DNA from: Magnetococcales bacterium
Lineage (GTDB): Bacteria; Pseudomonadota; Magnetococcia; Magnetococcales; JADFYX01
Assembly: GCA_015232365.1 (NCBI GenBank)
Contig: JADFZU010000008.1
Coordinates: 1 to 64,000 of the forward strand
Reading direction: 5' to 3'
DNA length: 64,000 bases
The translations under genes and the position numbers were made by a program. This document shows positions 50,366 to 61,800 of this stretch, one piece after another; positions within the stretch are counted from its first letter, which is position 1; each line of letters begins with the position of its first letter. Under the pieces are notes generated by a model. That model ran no database searches. It had not been told where the DNA came from and was given only the letters and a program-made list of their open reading frames with translations.

Positions 50366-50560
50366 TAGTTTAAGAAACGTCAATAACCTGATATTTTATA
50401 AATCGCTGGCGTTATCCATTAATGATATGTTTAACAAAAGAATTTTTCTTGGCTTGCCTTAATTTTCGGCACAGGTAACTATGGAAAACTCCTCTTGCAA
50501 GCAAAGACTAATGGATACGACTGCCGATTTATGAAATATCAGGCAATAGAGTGAACCTGG

Positions 50561-50884
50561 TCAGTTTCCCGTTTTTGCGGCGAGATGGACCCGACGGAAA
50601 AGCTCGCCCTTTTTATTGATCATCAGAAGCTCACCACCACCAGATGCAAACTTAACCAGTACTGCTACACCTGATGATCCATGGGGTGATAATGAAACTG
50701 GCGTAGCTCCGGCAGGTAGAATAATCTGGGTATCAAGATTTTTATTCTCTAACTCAGAAGTACCACCAACTTCAGGAAGCTTGCTGTACACTTTTGCCAG
50801 TACTACCACAGAGCCAACAACCACCAGGATTCCACCAATAATCACAAAAATTTTAATTAACCGTAAGCCCATTTTAGACAACAC
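50561..50884 (-). CDS. small single-TM membrane protein of unknown function
   Basis: IKIFVIIGGILVVVGSVVVLAKVY; C-terminal beta-rich SPHGSSGVAVLVKFASGGGELLMINKKGELFRRVHLA. Confidence 0.65.
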   Translation of the reverse strand: MLSKMGLRLIKIFVIIGGILVVVGSVVVLAKVYSKLPEVGGTSELENKNLDTQIILPAGATPVSLSPHGSSGVAVLVKFASGGGELLMINKKGELFRRVHLAAKTGN

Positions 50885-50903
50885 TCCCTGATTCTATAGA
50901 ATA

Positions 50904-51899
50904 ATGACTCTAACTTCCGACCACATCCAAGATATTATAACCATCCGTTTGACCAGCAGCCAGGAAGGTCAAAGGTTGGATAGAGCGTTGGCAGAAGCAG
51001 AGACACAGTTAAGTAGAGCCGCAATTCAAAGATTGATAAAGTCTGGACAGGTTTTAATAGATGGAAAACCGGTAACATCCAGCGACCAGAAAGCCAGCAG
51101 CGATGTTGAGTATACCCTACACATACCCTATCCCAAAGAGAGAGACGTAACACCAGAGCAACTCCCTCTCAATGTTCTCTTTGAAGACTCAGACCTGATT
51201 GTAATCAACAAAGCTCCAGGCATGGTGGTTCATCCAGGAGCTGGGGTCAATAGTGGAACTTTGGTAAACGCCCTGCTTTATCACTGTGGAGAGACTCTAT
51301 CTGGTATAGGAGGCCAGATTCGCCCAGGCATTGTCCACCGGCTAGACAAAGATACCAGCGGAGTTCTAGTCGTGGCTAAAAATGATGCTGCCCATCAGGG
51401 GTTGGCAAGCCAATTTGAACAGCGAACCGCCTCTCGCCAATATCTAGCCATAACCAAGGGGGTTCCCAAAAAGGCTCAGGGAGTTATAGATGCACCAATT
51501 GGCCGCCATCCAACCCAACGGACAAAAATGGCCGTCAATCTTAAGGGCCGCCGAGCTGTAACCAACTATGAAGTAATAACAACTGCCCCACCATTTGCAC
51601 TTATATCCTGCCGTTTAGAGACCGGCAGAACCCATCAAATCAGGGTCCACATGGCCCATTTAGGGCTGCCAATTTTTGGCGACCCTACCTATGGCAGGAG
51701 TTTTCAACCACCTAAGCAGTGGCCGCAAAGCTGCCGGGAGACCATTGAAAACTTTAAACGCCAAGCCCTCCATGCTGCCACCCTTGGCATTACCCACCCG
51801 ATAAGCGGCAGAGAGTTGAATTTTCAAACCGACCCTCCTGCCGACTTTCAAAATCTTTGGACCGCAATAAAAAAGGTCGCAAGCCTTAAAACCCACTGA
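50904..51899 (+). CDS. rluD: RluA/RluD-family 23S rRNA pseudouridine synthase
   Basis: S4-like N-terminus; INKAPGMVVHPGAG; GIVHRLDKDTSGVLVVAKND; LETGRTHQIRVHMAHLGLPIFGDPTYG. Confidence 0.94.
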   Translation: MTLTSDHIQDIITIRLTSSQEGQRLDRALAEAETQLSRAAIQRLIKSGQVLIDGKPVTSSDQKASSDVEYTLHIPYPKERDVTPEQLPLNVLFEDSDLIVINKAPGMVVHPGAGVNSGTLVNALLYHCGETLSGIGGQIRPGIVHRLDKDTSGVLVVAKNDAAHQGLASQFEQRTASRQYLAITKGVPKKAQGVIDAPIGRHPTQRTKMAVNLKGRRAVTNYEVITTAPPFALISCRLETGRTHQIRVHMAHLGLPIFGDPTYGRSFQPPKQWPQSCRETIENFKRQALHAATLGITHPISGRELNFQTDPPADFQNLWTAIKKVASLKTH

Positions 51900-52037
51900 T
51901 ATATTGACTAACAATGACTAAAACCAACTGATATATGTATTGCTAATACCAAAAAACCATGCCATTATTGTAGCCATAGGCATAAGTTTATATTTATGTT
52001 GAAAAAACTTTTTTTAGGGTAATACCAGCCAACTATC

Positions 52038-54455
52038 ATGGGCCAGTCTGTGATTAATAAAGCCGCAAAAAACAATCCCATGGTGGGAATTGATCTGCCA
52101 TTCCTAGAGCAGATCACCCAAAATCTACAAGAGGGAGTGTTTATTCTCGACCGTAGCGGCAACCTGCTCTTTATAAATACTGAAGGGGAGCGGCTCCTTG
52201 GCTGGTCAATGGCAGAGTTGGCTGGCAAAAATATGCATGAACAGATCCACTATCAAACCCCCAATGGCAACAAAATTCCAGCTGCAGAATGTCCTGTCCA
52301 CAAGAGCATTGTCAGTGGTCATACATATCGTGTGAAAGAGGAGGCGTTCATCCACCGGGATGGTCATGTTGTACCGGTATCTTTCACTGCTACCCCAATA
52401 ATGCAAAACGGCAAGATAGCTTATAGCGTTACCACCTTCCAAGACCTTATTCGCCGTAAGCAGGCTGAAAGAGAGATAAAACAGGCCCGAGATATAGCCC
52501 TGGAGACATCCAGACTTCGCTCTGAGTTTCTTGCCAATATGAGCCATGAGATCCGCACCCCGATCAACGGTGTTATCGGCATGACCGACCTACTGCTCAA
52601 TACTAAGCTGAATAAAGAGCAGAAAGATATGTCCATCACTGCTAGAGAGTCAGCCCAGGCTCTACTTACAGTGGTGAACGATATTCTCGATTTCTCCCGC
52701 CTTGAGGGGGGAAAGTTGGATCTTCAGGCAGTAGATTTCCGTCCTGGCAAGTTGATTAGCGAAGTGGCAGAGCTGTTAGGCTCACAAGCTCAGAAAAAGG
52801 GGCTGGTAATAGACCACCACACCTCAGACAAAATTCGTTCTGTGCTTCGCGGAGACCCGGCACGTCTGCGCCAGGTTCTGCTAAATCTTGCTGGTAATGC
52901 TGTTAAATTTACCAAAAAAGGCCGGATTTTTATCAGTGCCAGACTGGATGACAAATCCAAATCCAGGGTTCTGGTCCGGTTTTCAGTTTCTGATACCGGC
53001 ATTGGCATCCCCAAGTCGGCAAGGCACCGCCTATTTCAACCATTCACCCAGGTAGACGGCTCTACAAGCCGTAGTTTTGGCGGAACCGGACTTGGCCTAT
53101 CCATATCCAGCCGTCTGGTGGAGTTAATGGGTGGAGAGATCGGCTTTACCAGTAAAAAAGGTAAAGGCTCTACCTTCTGGTTTACAGTTCCGTTAGCAAG
53201 AGCATCCCAAGATGGCTTAATATCAAAACCCATTGAGAGGAATAATCTATTAAAAGGGATTAAAGCCCTGGTTGTCGATCCACATCAAATAAGCCAGACA
53301 GTCACCCTCAACCACCTTTTAGAGTGGAAGATGAAAGGCACTGCTGTGGAGAACGCTCAAGAGGCGGTAGCATTTTTAAAACATGAAGCAGATGCCGGCC
53401 ACCCTTGTGATCTGGTACTAATCTCCTCCACGGAGATTGATTTAAGTATCGAGTTGGCGAGAACCATCACCCAAGATACCAGCCTGCCACCAACCAGCTT
53501 GGTACTACTTACAAGAACCAGAGATAAGAAACCCCTTGAAGCCGCAATGCAAGCCGGTTTTATTACCCATCTCAACCGGCCTGTATCAGGCCCAAAGCTT
53601 CAGCAGTGCCTGTTGTCTATTTTCAACCCAAACCAGGAAGATGCTCCTAAACAGATACAGCAAGTAGCCAGTGAACAGTTGAAAACCATTGAGCAAAAAC
53701 CGGAAAGTGGCAAATCAATTCTGCTGGCTGAAGACAACGCCATTATTCAAAAAATGGTGCAGATGCAGCTTAACCGCATAGGCTATTCAGTAAAGATTGT
53801 CGCGAATGGTCAGGAGGCCATACAAGCAGCCACCGAAACCTGCTCACTGATTTTGATGGACTGTAAAATGCCGATAATAGACGGCTTTCAGGCAGCTAAA
53901 ACTATTCGTAGCAATGAGACAGGTGGCAGACGGATTCCAATTATAGCCATGACCGCAGGCACCGAACCTGGAGAAGAGGGATTAATCACTGATGCTGATA
54001 TGGACGGTTTTATAACTAAACCTGTCCAGATTGAACATCTTGCTGAGATACTGGAACAGTGGATACCAAAACAGGAACTAGCCGACCTGATCAAAGAGAG
54101 GTCTCCAGAAGCCTCTCCTCTTGAGCTGGAAAGAATTGGTGATAATTTTGGCACTGATGATAACATTATCATAGAGTTCATAGGCGTATACATGACCTCT
54201 GCCAAGAATATAATCGGCAAACTAAAAATTCATATTGAAAATAAAGACCGTGAAGAGGTTACAGAAAATGCCCGAGAGCTAAGGGGTGCAAGCTCCAATG
54301 TGGGTGCTGTATTCATGTCGCAACTTTGTGAGTATTTAGAAGCGGAACAAGATACTGATAATTGGCAGCTTAGCATAGATATTGTTGACGAGATGGAGTC
54401 GGAACTGTCACGTATAAATAGTTTCACTGAACAGCTAGAGTCAAAAAAAGATTAA
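52038..54455 (+). CDS. hybrid histidine kinase: PAS-HisKA-HATPase-REC(degenerate)-REC-HPt(degenerate)
   Basis: [44 protein letters not shown]; degenerate REC LVVDPHQ...LVLISSTEID; intact REC LLAEDNAII...LILMDCKMPIIDG...FITKPV; HPt-like ENARELRGASSNVGA without His. Confidence 0.9.
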   Translation: MGQSVINKAAKNNPMVGIDLPFLEQITQNLQEGVFILDRSGNLLFINTEGERLLGWSMAELAGKNMHEQIHYQTPNGNKIPAAECPVHKSIVSGHTYRVKEEAFIHRDGHVVPVSFTATPIMQNGKIAYSVTTFQDLIRRKQAEREIKQARDIALETSRLRSEFLANMSHEIRTPINGVIGMTDLLLNTKLNKEQKDMSITARESAQALLTVVNDILDFSRLEGGKLDLQAVDFRPGKLISEVAELLGSQAQKKGLVIDHHTSDKIRSVLRGDPARLRQVLLNLAGNAVKFTKKGRIFISARLDDKSKSRVLVRFSVSDTGIGIPKSARHRLFQPFTQVDGSTSRSFGGTGLGLSISSRLVELMGGEIGFTSKKGKGSTFWFTVPLARASQDGLISKPIERNNLLKGIKALVVDPHQISQTVTLNHLLEWKMKGTAVENAQEAVAFLKHEADAGHPCDLVLISSTEIDLSIELARTITQDTSLPPTSLVLLTRTRDKKPLEAAMQAGFITHLNRPVSGPKLQQCLLSIFNPNQEDAPKQIQQVASEQLKTIEQKPESGKSILLAEDNAIIQKMVQMQLNRIGYSVKIVANGQEAIQAATETCSLILMDCKMPIIDGFQAAKTIRSNETGGRRIPIIAMTAGTEPGEEGLITDADMDGFITKPVQIEHLAEILEQWIPKQELADLIKERSPEASPLELERIGDNFGTDDNIIIEFIGVYMTSAKNIIGKLKIHIENKDREEVTENARELRGASSNVGAVFMSQLCEYLEAEQDTDNWQLSIDIVDEMESELSRINSFTEQLESKKD

Positions 54456-54872
54456 ATGGATACCAAACCAAGAAATGCCACCGAACGCCGCATCTACTGG
54501 CTGGCCATAGCCAAACACCATCCACCTGAGTGGTTGGCATCCTACGTTGAGTCTCAAAAGGCCAACTTGGTTATCGTAACCGAAAACGGTCCTGCAATAC
54601 AAAAAGAGCGCAGCTCAGCATATCTGGAAAACATTGAAGATGCCCCATATTTTGCCTTTGCCCTAGCAAAAAGCTACCTTGACGATGTGGGAGAATGGCC
54701 TCTGGCTGGTATTGCGACTGAACTTGCTCTTGTCAATTTTGAAGAGCAGATAATCAAAGATGGCAAGACCGATATCACAACTGTTGAACAGTCTGTACGG
54801 GCAATTTTGAAAACCGTGCAACCAATCTGGCCGGAGTTAGATGTAGTATTTTTTGGAGAAGAGCTAGGCTAA
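54456..54872 (+). CDS. hypothetical protein (138 aa)
   Basis: Starts directly after the upstream hybrid kinase stop codon; no recognised domain. Confidence 0.65.
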   Translation: MDTKPRNATERRIYWLAIAKHHPPEWLASYVESQKANLVIVTENGPAIQKERSSAYLENIEDAPYFAFALAKSYLDDVGEWPLAGIATELALVNFEEQIIKDGKTDITTVEQSVRAILKTVQPIWPELDVVFFGEELG

Positions 54873-54926
54873 CCCCTAATATCTGGACTTCATGGAGAAG
54901 TTGCAGGAAAAAAGCACAGCTTACAA

Positions 54927-54966
54927 AAAAACAGCCAGCAGAGATCACCCTCTGCTGGCTGTTTTT
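54927..54966. terminator. bidirectional hairpin terminator
   Basis: AAAAACAGCCAGCAGAG-atcacc-CTCTGCTGGCTGTTTTT, 17-bp perfect stem between convergent genes. Confidence 0.9.
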
Positions 54967-54986
54967 ATCTTACTTAGCTTAACCGA

Positions 54987-55727
54987 TCAATGAGCTTGTT
55001 GGACTTTACCAACATCACTGATATTTTTGCTGCTACACCACTCCTGTGGAAACTCATCTTTATTCTCATCTGGAGCCACAACACCTTCATAAAGAGGTGT
55101 TTGGAAACAGTGCAGCTTAGCCGTATAGCCCTCACGAACATAGATCTTCAGACCAGAGCGATGCAGGTGCAAAGCTACCGCCCAGAAGGTTGCAACCTGA
55201 CACTGTACCTGCTCTATAGATAGCTCAGTATCAACCAGGTGGGTTCCGCGTTTTGCCCTTTCTTTACGCATATCCAGCAGACTCTGTGGTGGCGGCAGGA
55301 GAAACTCGAAAACGTAGCGTGACTTCCAATCAGGAGATAGAAACCAGTTTTGATCAGGTGGAATTTTAATCCGCTCTAAATCCAAGGTTAAAGATTTATA
55401 ATCTTTTAGCCACTCTTCATCAAAAACCGCCAACCCTCTCTCAATACCAACAAATGGGAAGCCTAAATGGACCTCACGGGGGCGGTAACTCAACGCTGGA
55501 GAACGCCACCATTTATCCATAGAAAGGTCAACGTAACCCTCTTGAGGCCAGCCACCAATTTTATTCATCATGGTGCTTTTACCAACTCCTGGAGGACCAG
55601 TTACAACCAAATTGCTCAAGCCAAGCTTCTCTGGGAAGGCAACACCCTTAATCTCTTTCTGTTGCAACAGATCACCAGTACCAGCAATAGCGTCATCTAT
55701 CAACTCTGCTACACAACATCTACCCAT
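54987..55727 (-). CDS. P-loop NTPase/kinase-like protein
   Basis: Walker A VVTGPPGVGKSTMMNKIGGWPQEGYVDLSMDKWW; no family recognised with certainty. Confidence 0.7.
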   Translation of the reverse strand: MGRCCVAELIDDAIAGTGDLLQQKEIKGVAFPEKLGLSNLVVTGPPGVGKSTMMNKIGGWPQEGYVDLSMDKWWRSPALSYRPREVHLGFPFVGIERGLAVFDEEWLKDYKSLTLDLERIKIPPDQNWFLSPDWKSRYVFEFLLPPPQSLLDMRKERAKRGTHLVDTELSIEQVQCQVATFWAVALHLHRSGLKIYVREGYTAKLHCFQTPLYEGVVAPDENKDEFPQEWCSSKNISDVGKVQQAH

Positions 55728-56348
55728 AACTACATACTCCTTTAAACCACCATCTCAGGTGGACCTCGCCTTATTTCACGAGATTGTTTTACTAATTTCT
55801 AGAAGGTTCCAAGCTAACAACTACAAAACCGGAACATCACAATTTCTTAACTTGCAATAAGCATACCTAAACAATAACGAAACCTACAAACAGATAAAAT
55901 CACAACTTCAGGAACAGGACATTCACAACATTTACATACAGCACAACGTACTGTTATCGCTTACATATAGCCACGACAAACATGATTACCACTTGCATAT
56001 TTTACCATTTAAAAAAATTAAACAATATGCAGCATGTTCGCGAGTTAGACCCTGAGACCGGAATAGAGTTCCATGATTAAGACAAAATAATAGACATAAT
56101 TAGCACTATTTTGACATACCCGACCAACGAGAAAAATACTTGAGCATGAAAGACAGGTGAGTGGTTATTTCAGGCATAATGGTTATTGTTCGTGCAATAT
56201 GCTGGCTAGATTTAACTTTGTATTTTTGCAGTATTACTGATAAAGTTTGCTGTTGTTTCCGACGGTTTAGACGTTTTAGATGATTCTAGACTGCATAGCA
56301 TAGACAGTATTACTAAAAATAATCGTTTTTAAACTGTTTTTTGGGCAT

Positions 56349-56999
56349 ATGAGAGGACTAACCATAATGCTTAACAATGACAATTTTTTATCAACCAGCA
56401 GGGCGGCCAAGGTTTTGGGGGTAGGCCCAACCACTATAAAAGATTGGGTAGGAAAAGGGATCATTAAAGGTTGGAGGACAGCAGGAGGCCATAGACGCAT
56501 CTCACAGCAGTCGGTTGAGGCGATTCTTCTGCAAAGGCAGATGGATCTACAACATTCAACCAGCCAAACCAACATCAACCTGCTGGTTGTCGATGATGAT
56601 TTAGCTATGATCGCACTTTATGAAACATTGATCAAATCCTGGCAGATTGCAGTAAATTTGATCACTACCACAAGCGGTTTTGATGCACTAATCAAAATCG
56701 GCAAATACACTCCAAACTTCATAATTACCGATCTTGCCATGCCAGATATGGATGGTTTTCAAATAATCCACCGCCTTAAAAAACTCGATGAGCTAAACAA
56801 CTGCAAAATTGTCGTAGTAACCGCACTGGATTCACAACAGATTGCCCAACAAGGAGGACTGCCGGAAGGGGTGCTGGTAATGCAAAAACCTGCTTCGGGA
56901 GAGAAGCTTGAGTCTTTATTTCGGCAACAGGCTGAGAGTCTTGGTATAAACACAGCAGAAAGACAGGCCTGGTCATCAGGAGTAATCAATCATGGCTAG
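56349..56999 (+). CDS. excisionase/MerR-type HTH fused to C-terminal receiver domain
   Basis: HTH FLSTSRAAKVLGVGPTTIKDWVGKGIIKGWRTAGGHRRIS; REC LLVVDDDLAMIALYETL...FIITDLAMPDMDGFQII...VVVTALDS...VMQKPAS. Alternative start at 56367. Confidence 0.88.
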   Translation: MRGLTIMLNNDNFLSTSRAAKVLGVGPTTIKDWVGKGIIKGWRTAGGHRRISQQSVEAILLQRQMDLQHSTSQTNINLLVVDDDLAMIALYETLIKSWQIAVNLITTTSGFDALIKIGKYTPNFIITDLAMPDMDGFQIIHRLKKLDELNNCKIVVVTALDSQQIAQQGGLPEGVLVMQKPASGEKLESLFRQQAESLGINTAERQAWSSGVINHG

Positions 57000-58839
57000 A
57001 ACTAACGGTTTTCTGTTGATTGTTCTATTTTTTATCAACCTGTTTACAGTTCAACAGTTGGCACATGCAGCCCCAATAGCAGAGAAGACCTCGGCCGATG
57101 TCTATCGCCTAACCATGGTATTGGCCCAGCATGTTTATAACTACCGGAAAAACATTGGAATCAAAGATCCATGGCCCGACGTACCACAGCAGACAGGTAA
57201 AAAGCCCCACCATGTTATTCAAAAAGCTATTGAGATTCTAGAAAAAATAAACCGGCTGCGTATCAATCAAAATTTTGGTGAAATATCCATACCTCCCCAC
57301 CCTGCCCGGCACATTACACCAGACGAGGTGTTTAACACTGTTGGCCGCCTGTTAGATGAGATGAAACTACTCAGAGAGCTAAAAGGCGAGCAGCTAGAGC
57401 AGTCAGAACAAAGAGATGAAACCGGACACATTATTACCGGTTGGACACCAAATGATGTCTACCAAAATTTATGGACTATCTCCCTGGCACTTGACCCGGT
57501 TCTAGGAGTGCGCGGCTTTACTCCAGCAGATGTATATGCAAAGAGCAAACATATAATCAACCTTGTCCGTTTTCTGCGTCAGACGCAAAACCTGCCACTC
57601 AAAATCAAAAAACCTAAACGGACCACCGGCAAACATCCTAATCATGCCCTACAATCGACCTACAAACTCCTGGCTAAAATTGCCAAGGCAGAAAATAATT
57701 TATGGATGCTTCAAGCCACAGTGCCAAAAATTGAGAAAAGGGTCATCACTCCTACAGAAGTTTACGATGCTCTGCAAAATGTTATTGCTGAACTCCAGCG
57801 TATCAAGTTTCGTTTAAGCGTCGAGAGGCACTTCCCCATTCCTGAGGTGGAACAGGGAAAAACCCCGGATGATGTAATACAAAACCTTGAGTGGGCCACC
57901 CTTATGATGCCAACCTTTCCTGTAACCAGGCATCTTCGCCAGCAAGATCCGGCCTCTTTGACCAAAACACCTGACGACGCTTTTGCAGCAACACTACATG
58001 CCCTGGATGAGTTGAAACTTTACCAAACAGCGCAAGGTATTCGCAGCAAAAATCCCGAACCGCCAAATGTCTCCAAGCTGCAACCAAAACATGTTTATCA
58101 AAAAACTCTATCTGCCTTGCACAAGGTTAACCAGCTTCGGAAACAGAACGGGTTGGGTGCTCTATCAGAACCTCGATACCCACTACAGCCCATAACCTCA
58201 GCAAATGTCTACGAGCTTGCCGTCAGACTGGACTTTGAAATGGAGATTATTTATCGCCACGCCGGCATGACAAACACCGAGTATTTTATATCATCCGAGA
58301 ATCAAACCAAGTTTACTGAAAAAACCTCCAGTGATGTCTACAAAAATGTCTGGCGTTTCTCCAACCTGATTGACACAATTTTGGGAACTGATAGTTTTTC
58401 ATCAGAGGTTATCTACCAACAGACCAACCAGATGTTCAACGAACTCTTAACGATTTTAAAATATCTAAACCATACACATAACTGCCCTGTGCCTGCATAC
58501 AAAGATGGCGTTACATTAGAAGAGCTTATTCTTAAAAACCATGCTGTTTTAAAATTAATCAACCGGGTACAAAGAAGGGCTGGAGTTCGTACTCAAAATC
58601 CTGTCATGCCAGCCGTACCAAAAAATGCTACAGCAAATGATGTATTTAATATCATCAATGTTCTCCATGCCGAACTGATCTCTTTAAAGCTATTTTTTGG
58701 CATTACCGAAACAGTGGCTGATAGTAAGGATTTTAAAGACAAGAGTCTTGGTGACGCCATGCAACTGTTACAGCTTGCTGAGGCCCATATGCTGCATTTA
58801 TTAGAGATAGAACACTCTGTTGATGGAGAGAAATCATGA
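56992..58839 (+). CDS. secreted/periplasmic repeat protein with about 16 'TPxDVY' helical units; function unknown
   Basis: Signal peptide [28 protein letters not shown]; recurring [93 protein letters not shown]. Confidence 0.85.
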   Translation: MARTNGFLLIVLFFINLFTVQQLAHAAPIAEKTSADVYRLTMVLAQHVYNYRKNIGIKDPWPDVPQQTGKKPHHVIQKAIEILEKINRLRINQNFGEISIPPHPARHITPDEVFNTVGRLLDEMKLLRELKGEQLEQSEQRDETGHIITGWTPNDVYQNLWTISLALDPVLGVRGFTPADVYAKSKHIINLVRFLRQTQNLPLKIKKPKRTTGKHPNHALQSTYKLLAKIAKAENNLWMLQATVPKIEKRVITPTEVYDALQNVIAELQRIKFRLSVERHFPIPEVEQGKTPDDVIQNLEWATLMMPTFPVTRHLRQQDPASLTKTPDDAFAATLHALDELKLYQTAQGIRSKNPEPPNVSKLQPKHVYQKTLSALHKVNQLRKQNGLGALSEPRYPLQPITSANVYELAVRLDFEMEIIYRHAGMTNTEYFISSENQTKFTEKTSSDVYKNVWRFSNLIDTILGTDSFSSEVIYQQTNQMFNELLTILKYLNHTHNCPVPAYKDGVTLEELILKNHAVLKLINRVQRRAGVRTQNPVMPAVPKNATANDVFNIINVLHAELISLKLFFGITETVADSKDFKDKSLGDAMQLLQLAEAHMLHLLEIEHSVDGEKS

Positions 58840-61800
58840 AACTCTCCATACCCATAAAGTTTGGCCTTTTATCCCTGGTAGTCACCCTGTTTGGGGTTAT
58901 AGGGGTCAGTATATTTGCCTATAACAGTTCCGACAATCTACTGCAGCAGCAGGCTTTAGCCCGGCTTGGTGATGATTTGGCCCGTGAGCAAGCGGTTTTA
59001 AAAAACCGTTTAAGCATGATCGTCAATGATGTAAAAAATCTGGAAAAAAGCGATGAAATAGCAGGTATTATCCGTGCCAGTCAAAATGAAGGTTATGATG
59101 AAGAGCAGAACATGACCTTGAAACTATGGCGACACCGTTTAGCCAGACGTTTTACCACCATATTGGAACAACGCCCGGAGTATGCTAAAATCCGCCTGAT
59201 TGGCAAGCAAGATAAAGGCAAGGAGATAGTCAGGGTCGACCGCCTTGACAACACAATCAAGGCAGTCAGTGATAGTGAACTACAACATAAAGAGCAACGC
59301 CCATATTTTTCAGAGTCCATATCTATGGATACCAACCAGATCTATTTTTCTAAAATCAGTCTTAATCGTGAACATGGGCGTATAAGCTTCCCCCCGCAAA
59401 CCATGTTACGAATTGCAACCCCGATAACCGCACCTTCGGGAAAGAACTTTGGAATTATCATCATCAATGTAGATTTTATAGCTTTAACCCGCTCTCTACA
59501 AAACCCACCGCCAAATATCTACTATTTTCTGGCCAATAGTAATAACGAGTATTTAATCCATCCAGACGAAAAAAAGCGTCTTTCAGCCAATTCACACAAA
59601 AAAGCCAAAATCGAAGATGATTTTCCGGTTTACAACTCATGGGTAAAGAGTGAAAACCATGAAAATGAACCTTTTCGGGAAATTTTTCCTGACCGGGAGC
59701 TAGGGACAGCTATTGCCCACTTCCATTTTAACGACTGGTCACACCCCGAACAGTTTCTGGTTCTGGGAGCAGTTGCAAAACTTTCCGTACTGAAAAAAGC
59801 GTCTGATATACTACGTAACAAACTGCTCATACTTATCACATTTAGTGTGCTTATCTTAACCATGCTGACTTTCTTTGGTGCCCAACGTTTGACCAGATCA
59901 ATCAGGGTGTTGACCAAGGTGGCTGACCAGGTAACCTCTGGCAATGAACATGTTGATATACCATTAATCGGCAATGATGAGATAACCACCCTCGGCCAAT
60001 CATTAAAGACCATGCTTATTCGTCTGGCTGCATCTCGCAAAGAGTTGGCTGACCTCAACCTCTCGCTGGAAGATCAGGTAAACAGAAGAACCACCGAGCT
60101 AAATAGTGCCAAAGAGGAGTTGGAGGTACAGAACATTAACCTGCAAATTGCCCTGCAACAGGCAGAGGCGAGTGCTAAATCAAAAAGTGAATTTCTAGCC
60201 ACAATGAGCCACGAGATTCGCACCCCTATGAATGGTGTTTTGGGAATGGCAGAGATGTTGTTGACTACCAATTTAGATACAAGGCAACAACGCTATACAG
60301 ATGTAATCTATCGCTCGGGAGAGTCCCTGCTCCATATTATCAATGATATTCTGGATCTATCAAAAATTGAGGCTGGACGGCTGGAACTTGTTGAAAAACC
60401 ATTTGATCTGCGAGATATGATCGAAGGTGTTATGGATGCATTTTTCATTGAGTCAGGGAAAAAACAGCTAGATCTGGCCCTCCGCTTTAAACCAGTAAAT
60501 ATGCCTTCCGGGATTGTTGGCGATATCAGCCGTTTGCGGCAAGTATTGGTAAACCTTATTGGCAATGCTGTTAAGTTTACCAAGAAAGGCGGCATAACCG
60601 TCAACGTAATTGAGAAAAACCGCACTAGTGATATTCTTGATTTGCGTATTGAAGTGACCGATACCGGGATCGGCATTCCACTTGAGGTGCAGCAAGGTCT
60701 GTTTGAGCCGTTTGTACAGGGGGATAGCACCACAAGCCGCAATTTTGGCGGTACCGGGCTGGGGTTGGCAATTGTAAAACGGCTGGTTGATCTTTTAGGA
60801 GGAACTCTGGGGCTAGAGAGTAATTATGGTAAAGGCTCAACATTCTGGTTCGAAATAACATTTAAAAGAGAAGATTCGGCAATCATCACCAACGGTCTCT
60901 CCAAACTAACGGTTAAATCTAACAGTGAAAGGAACGATTGTGCCCGACTGCTAATTGTTGATGATAACGCCATCAACCGGGAGATTGCCCAGGAATATAT
61001 CAACCTTTGGGGTCTGGAGTGTGAAGAGGCTTTTGATGCACCAATGGCACTGGAGGTGTTGGATAGAGCTGAGAAATACAATCAACAGTTTGATCTGGTG
61101 TTAATGGACCATATGATGCCTGGCATGACTGGAATAGAGTTGGCTGAGCAGTTGGCTAAAGATAAAAGGTTTGCCAACATCCCCATCATTCTTCTCTCAT
61201 CGGTTGCTGACCATGATGAATATATTATCAACAACACAGATAACCTAAAAACCTTACTCAGGAAACCGGTACGAAGATCCATCTTGTACAACTCTATCGT
61301 CGATGTTCTGCATAATATTAAACCAAAAACACCCATCTCTATTATCGAACAGACTAACCATAAGCCTGTAAGCAATACCAGACAGGCATCCCCTTGTAAG
61401 CTGCTTATCGTTGAAGATAGCGATATCAACGCAGAGGTTACTATAGAGATGTTAAATATCTTAGGCTATAGCGCTGACTGGGCAGATAATGGTGAATCAG
61501 CCCTAAGGTACATTGCAGATAAACAATATGATTTAGTCTTTATGGATTGCCACATGCCAGGGCTGGACGGTTATGAGACCACAAGCAGAATAAGATTGAA
61601 TGAAAGCATGGGAAACAGCGGTTTTCACCTTCCGATTATTGCTCTGACAGCAAAAGCCATGGAAGAAGACAGAAACCTCTGCATATCTGTAGGCATGGAT
61701 GACTATTTAGCCAAACCCATCCAAGCCAAGGATCTGCAGCTTATGATTGAAAAATGGTGCTCACAACCAGAAGAGAGATTTAATGGTGTCTCAGGACTGG

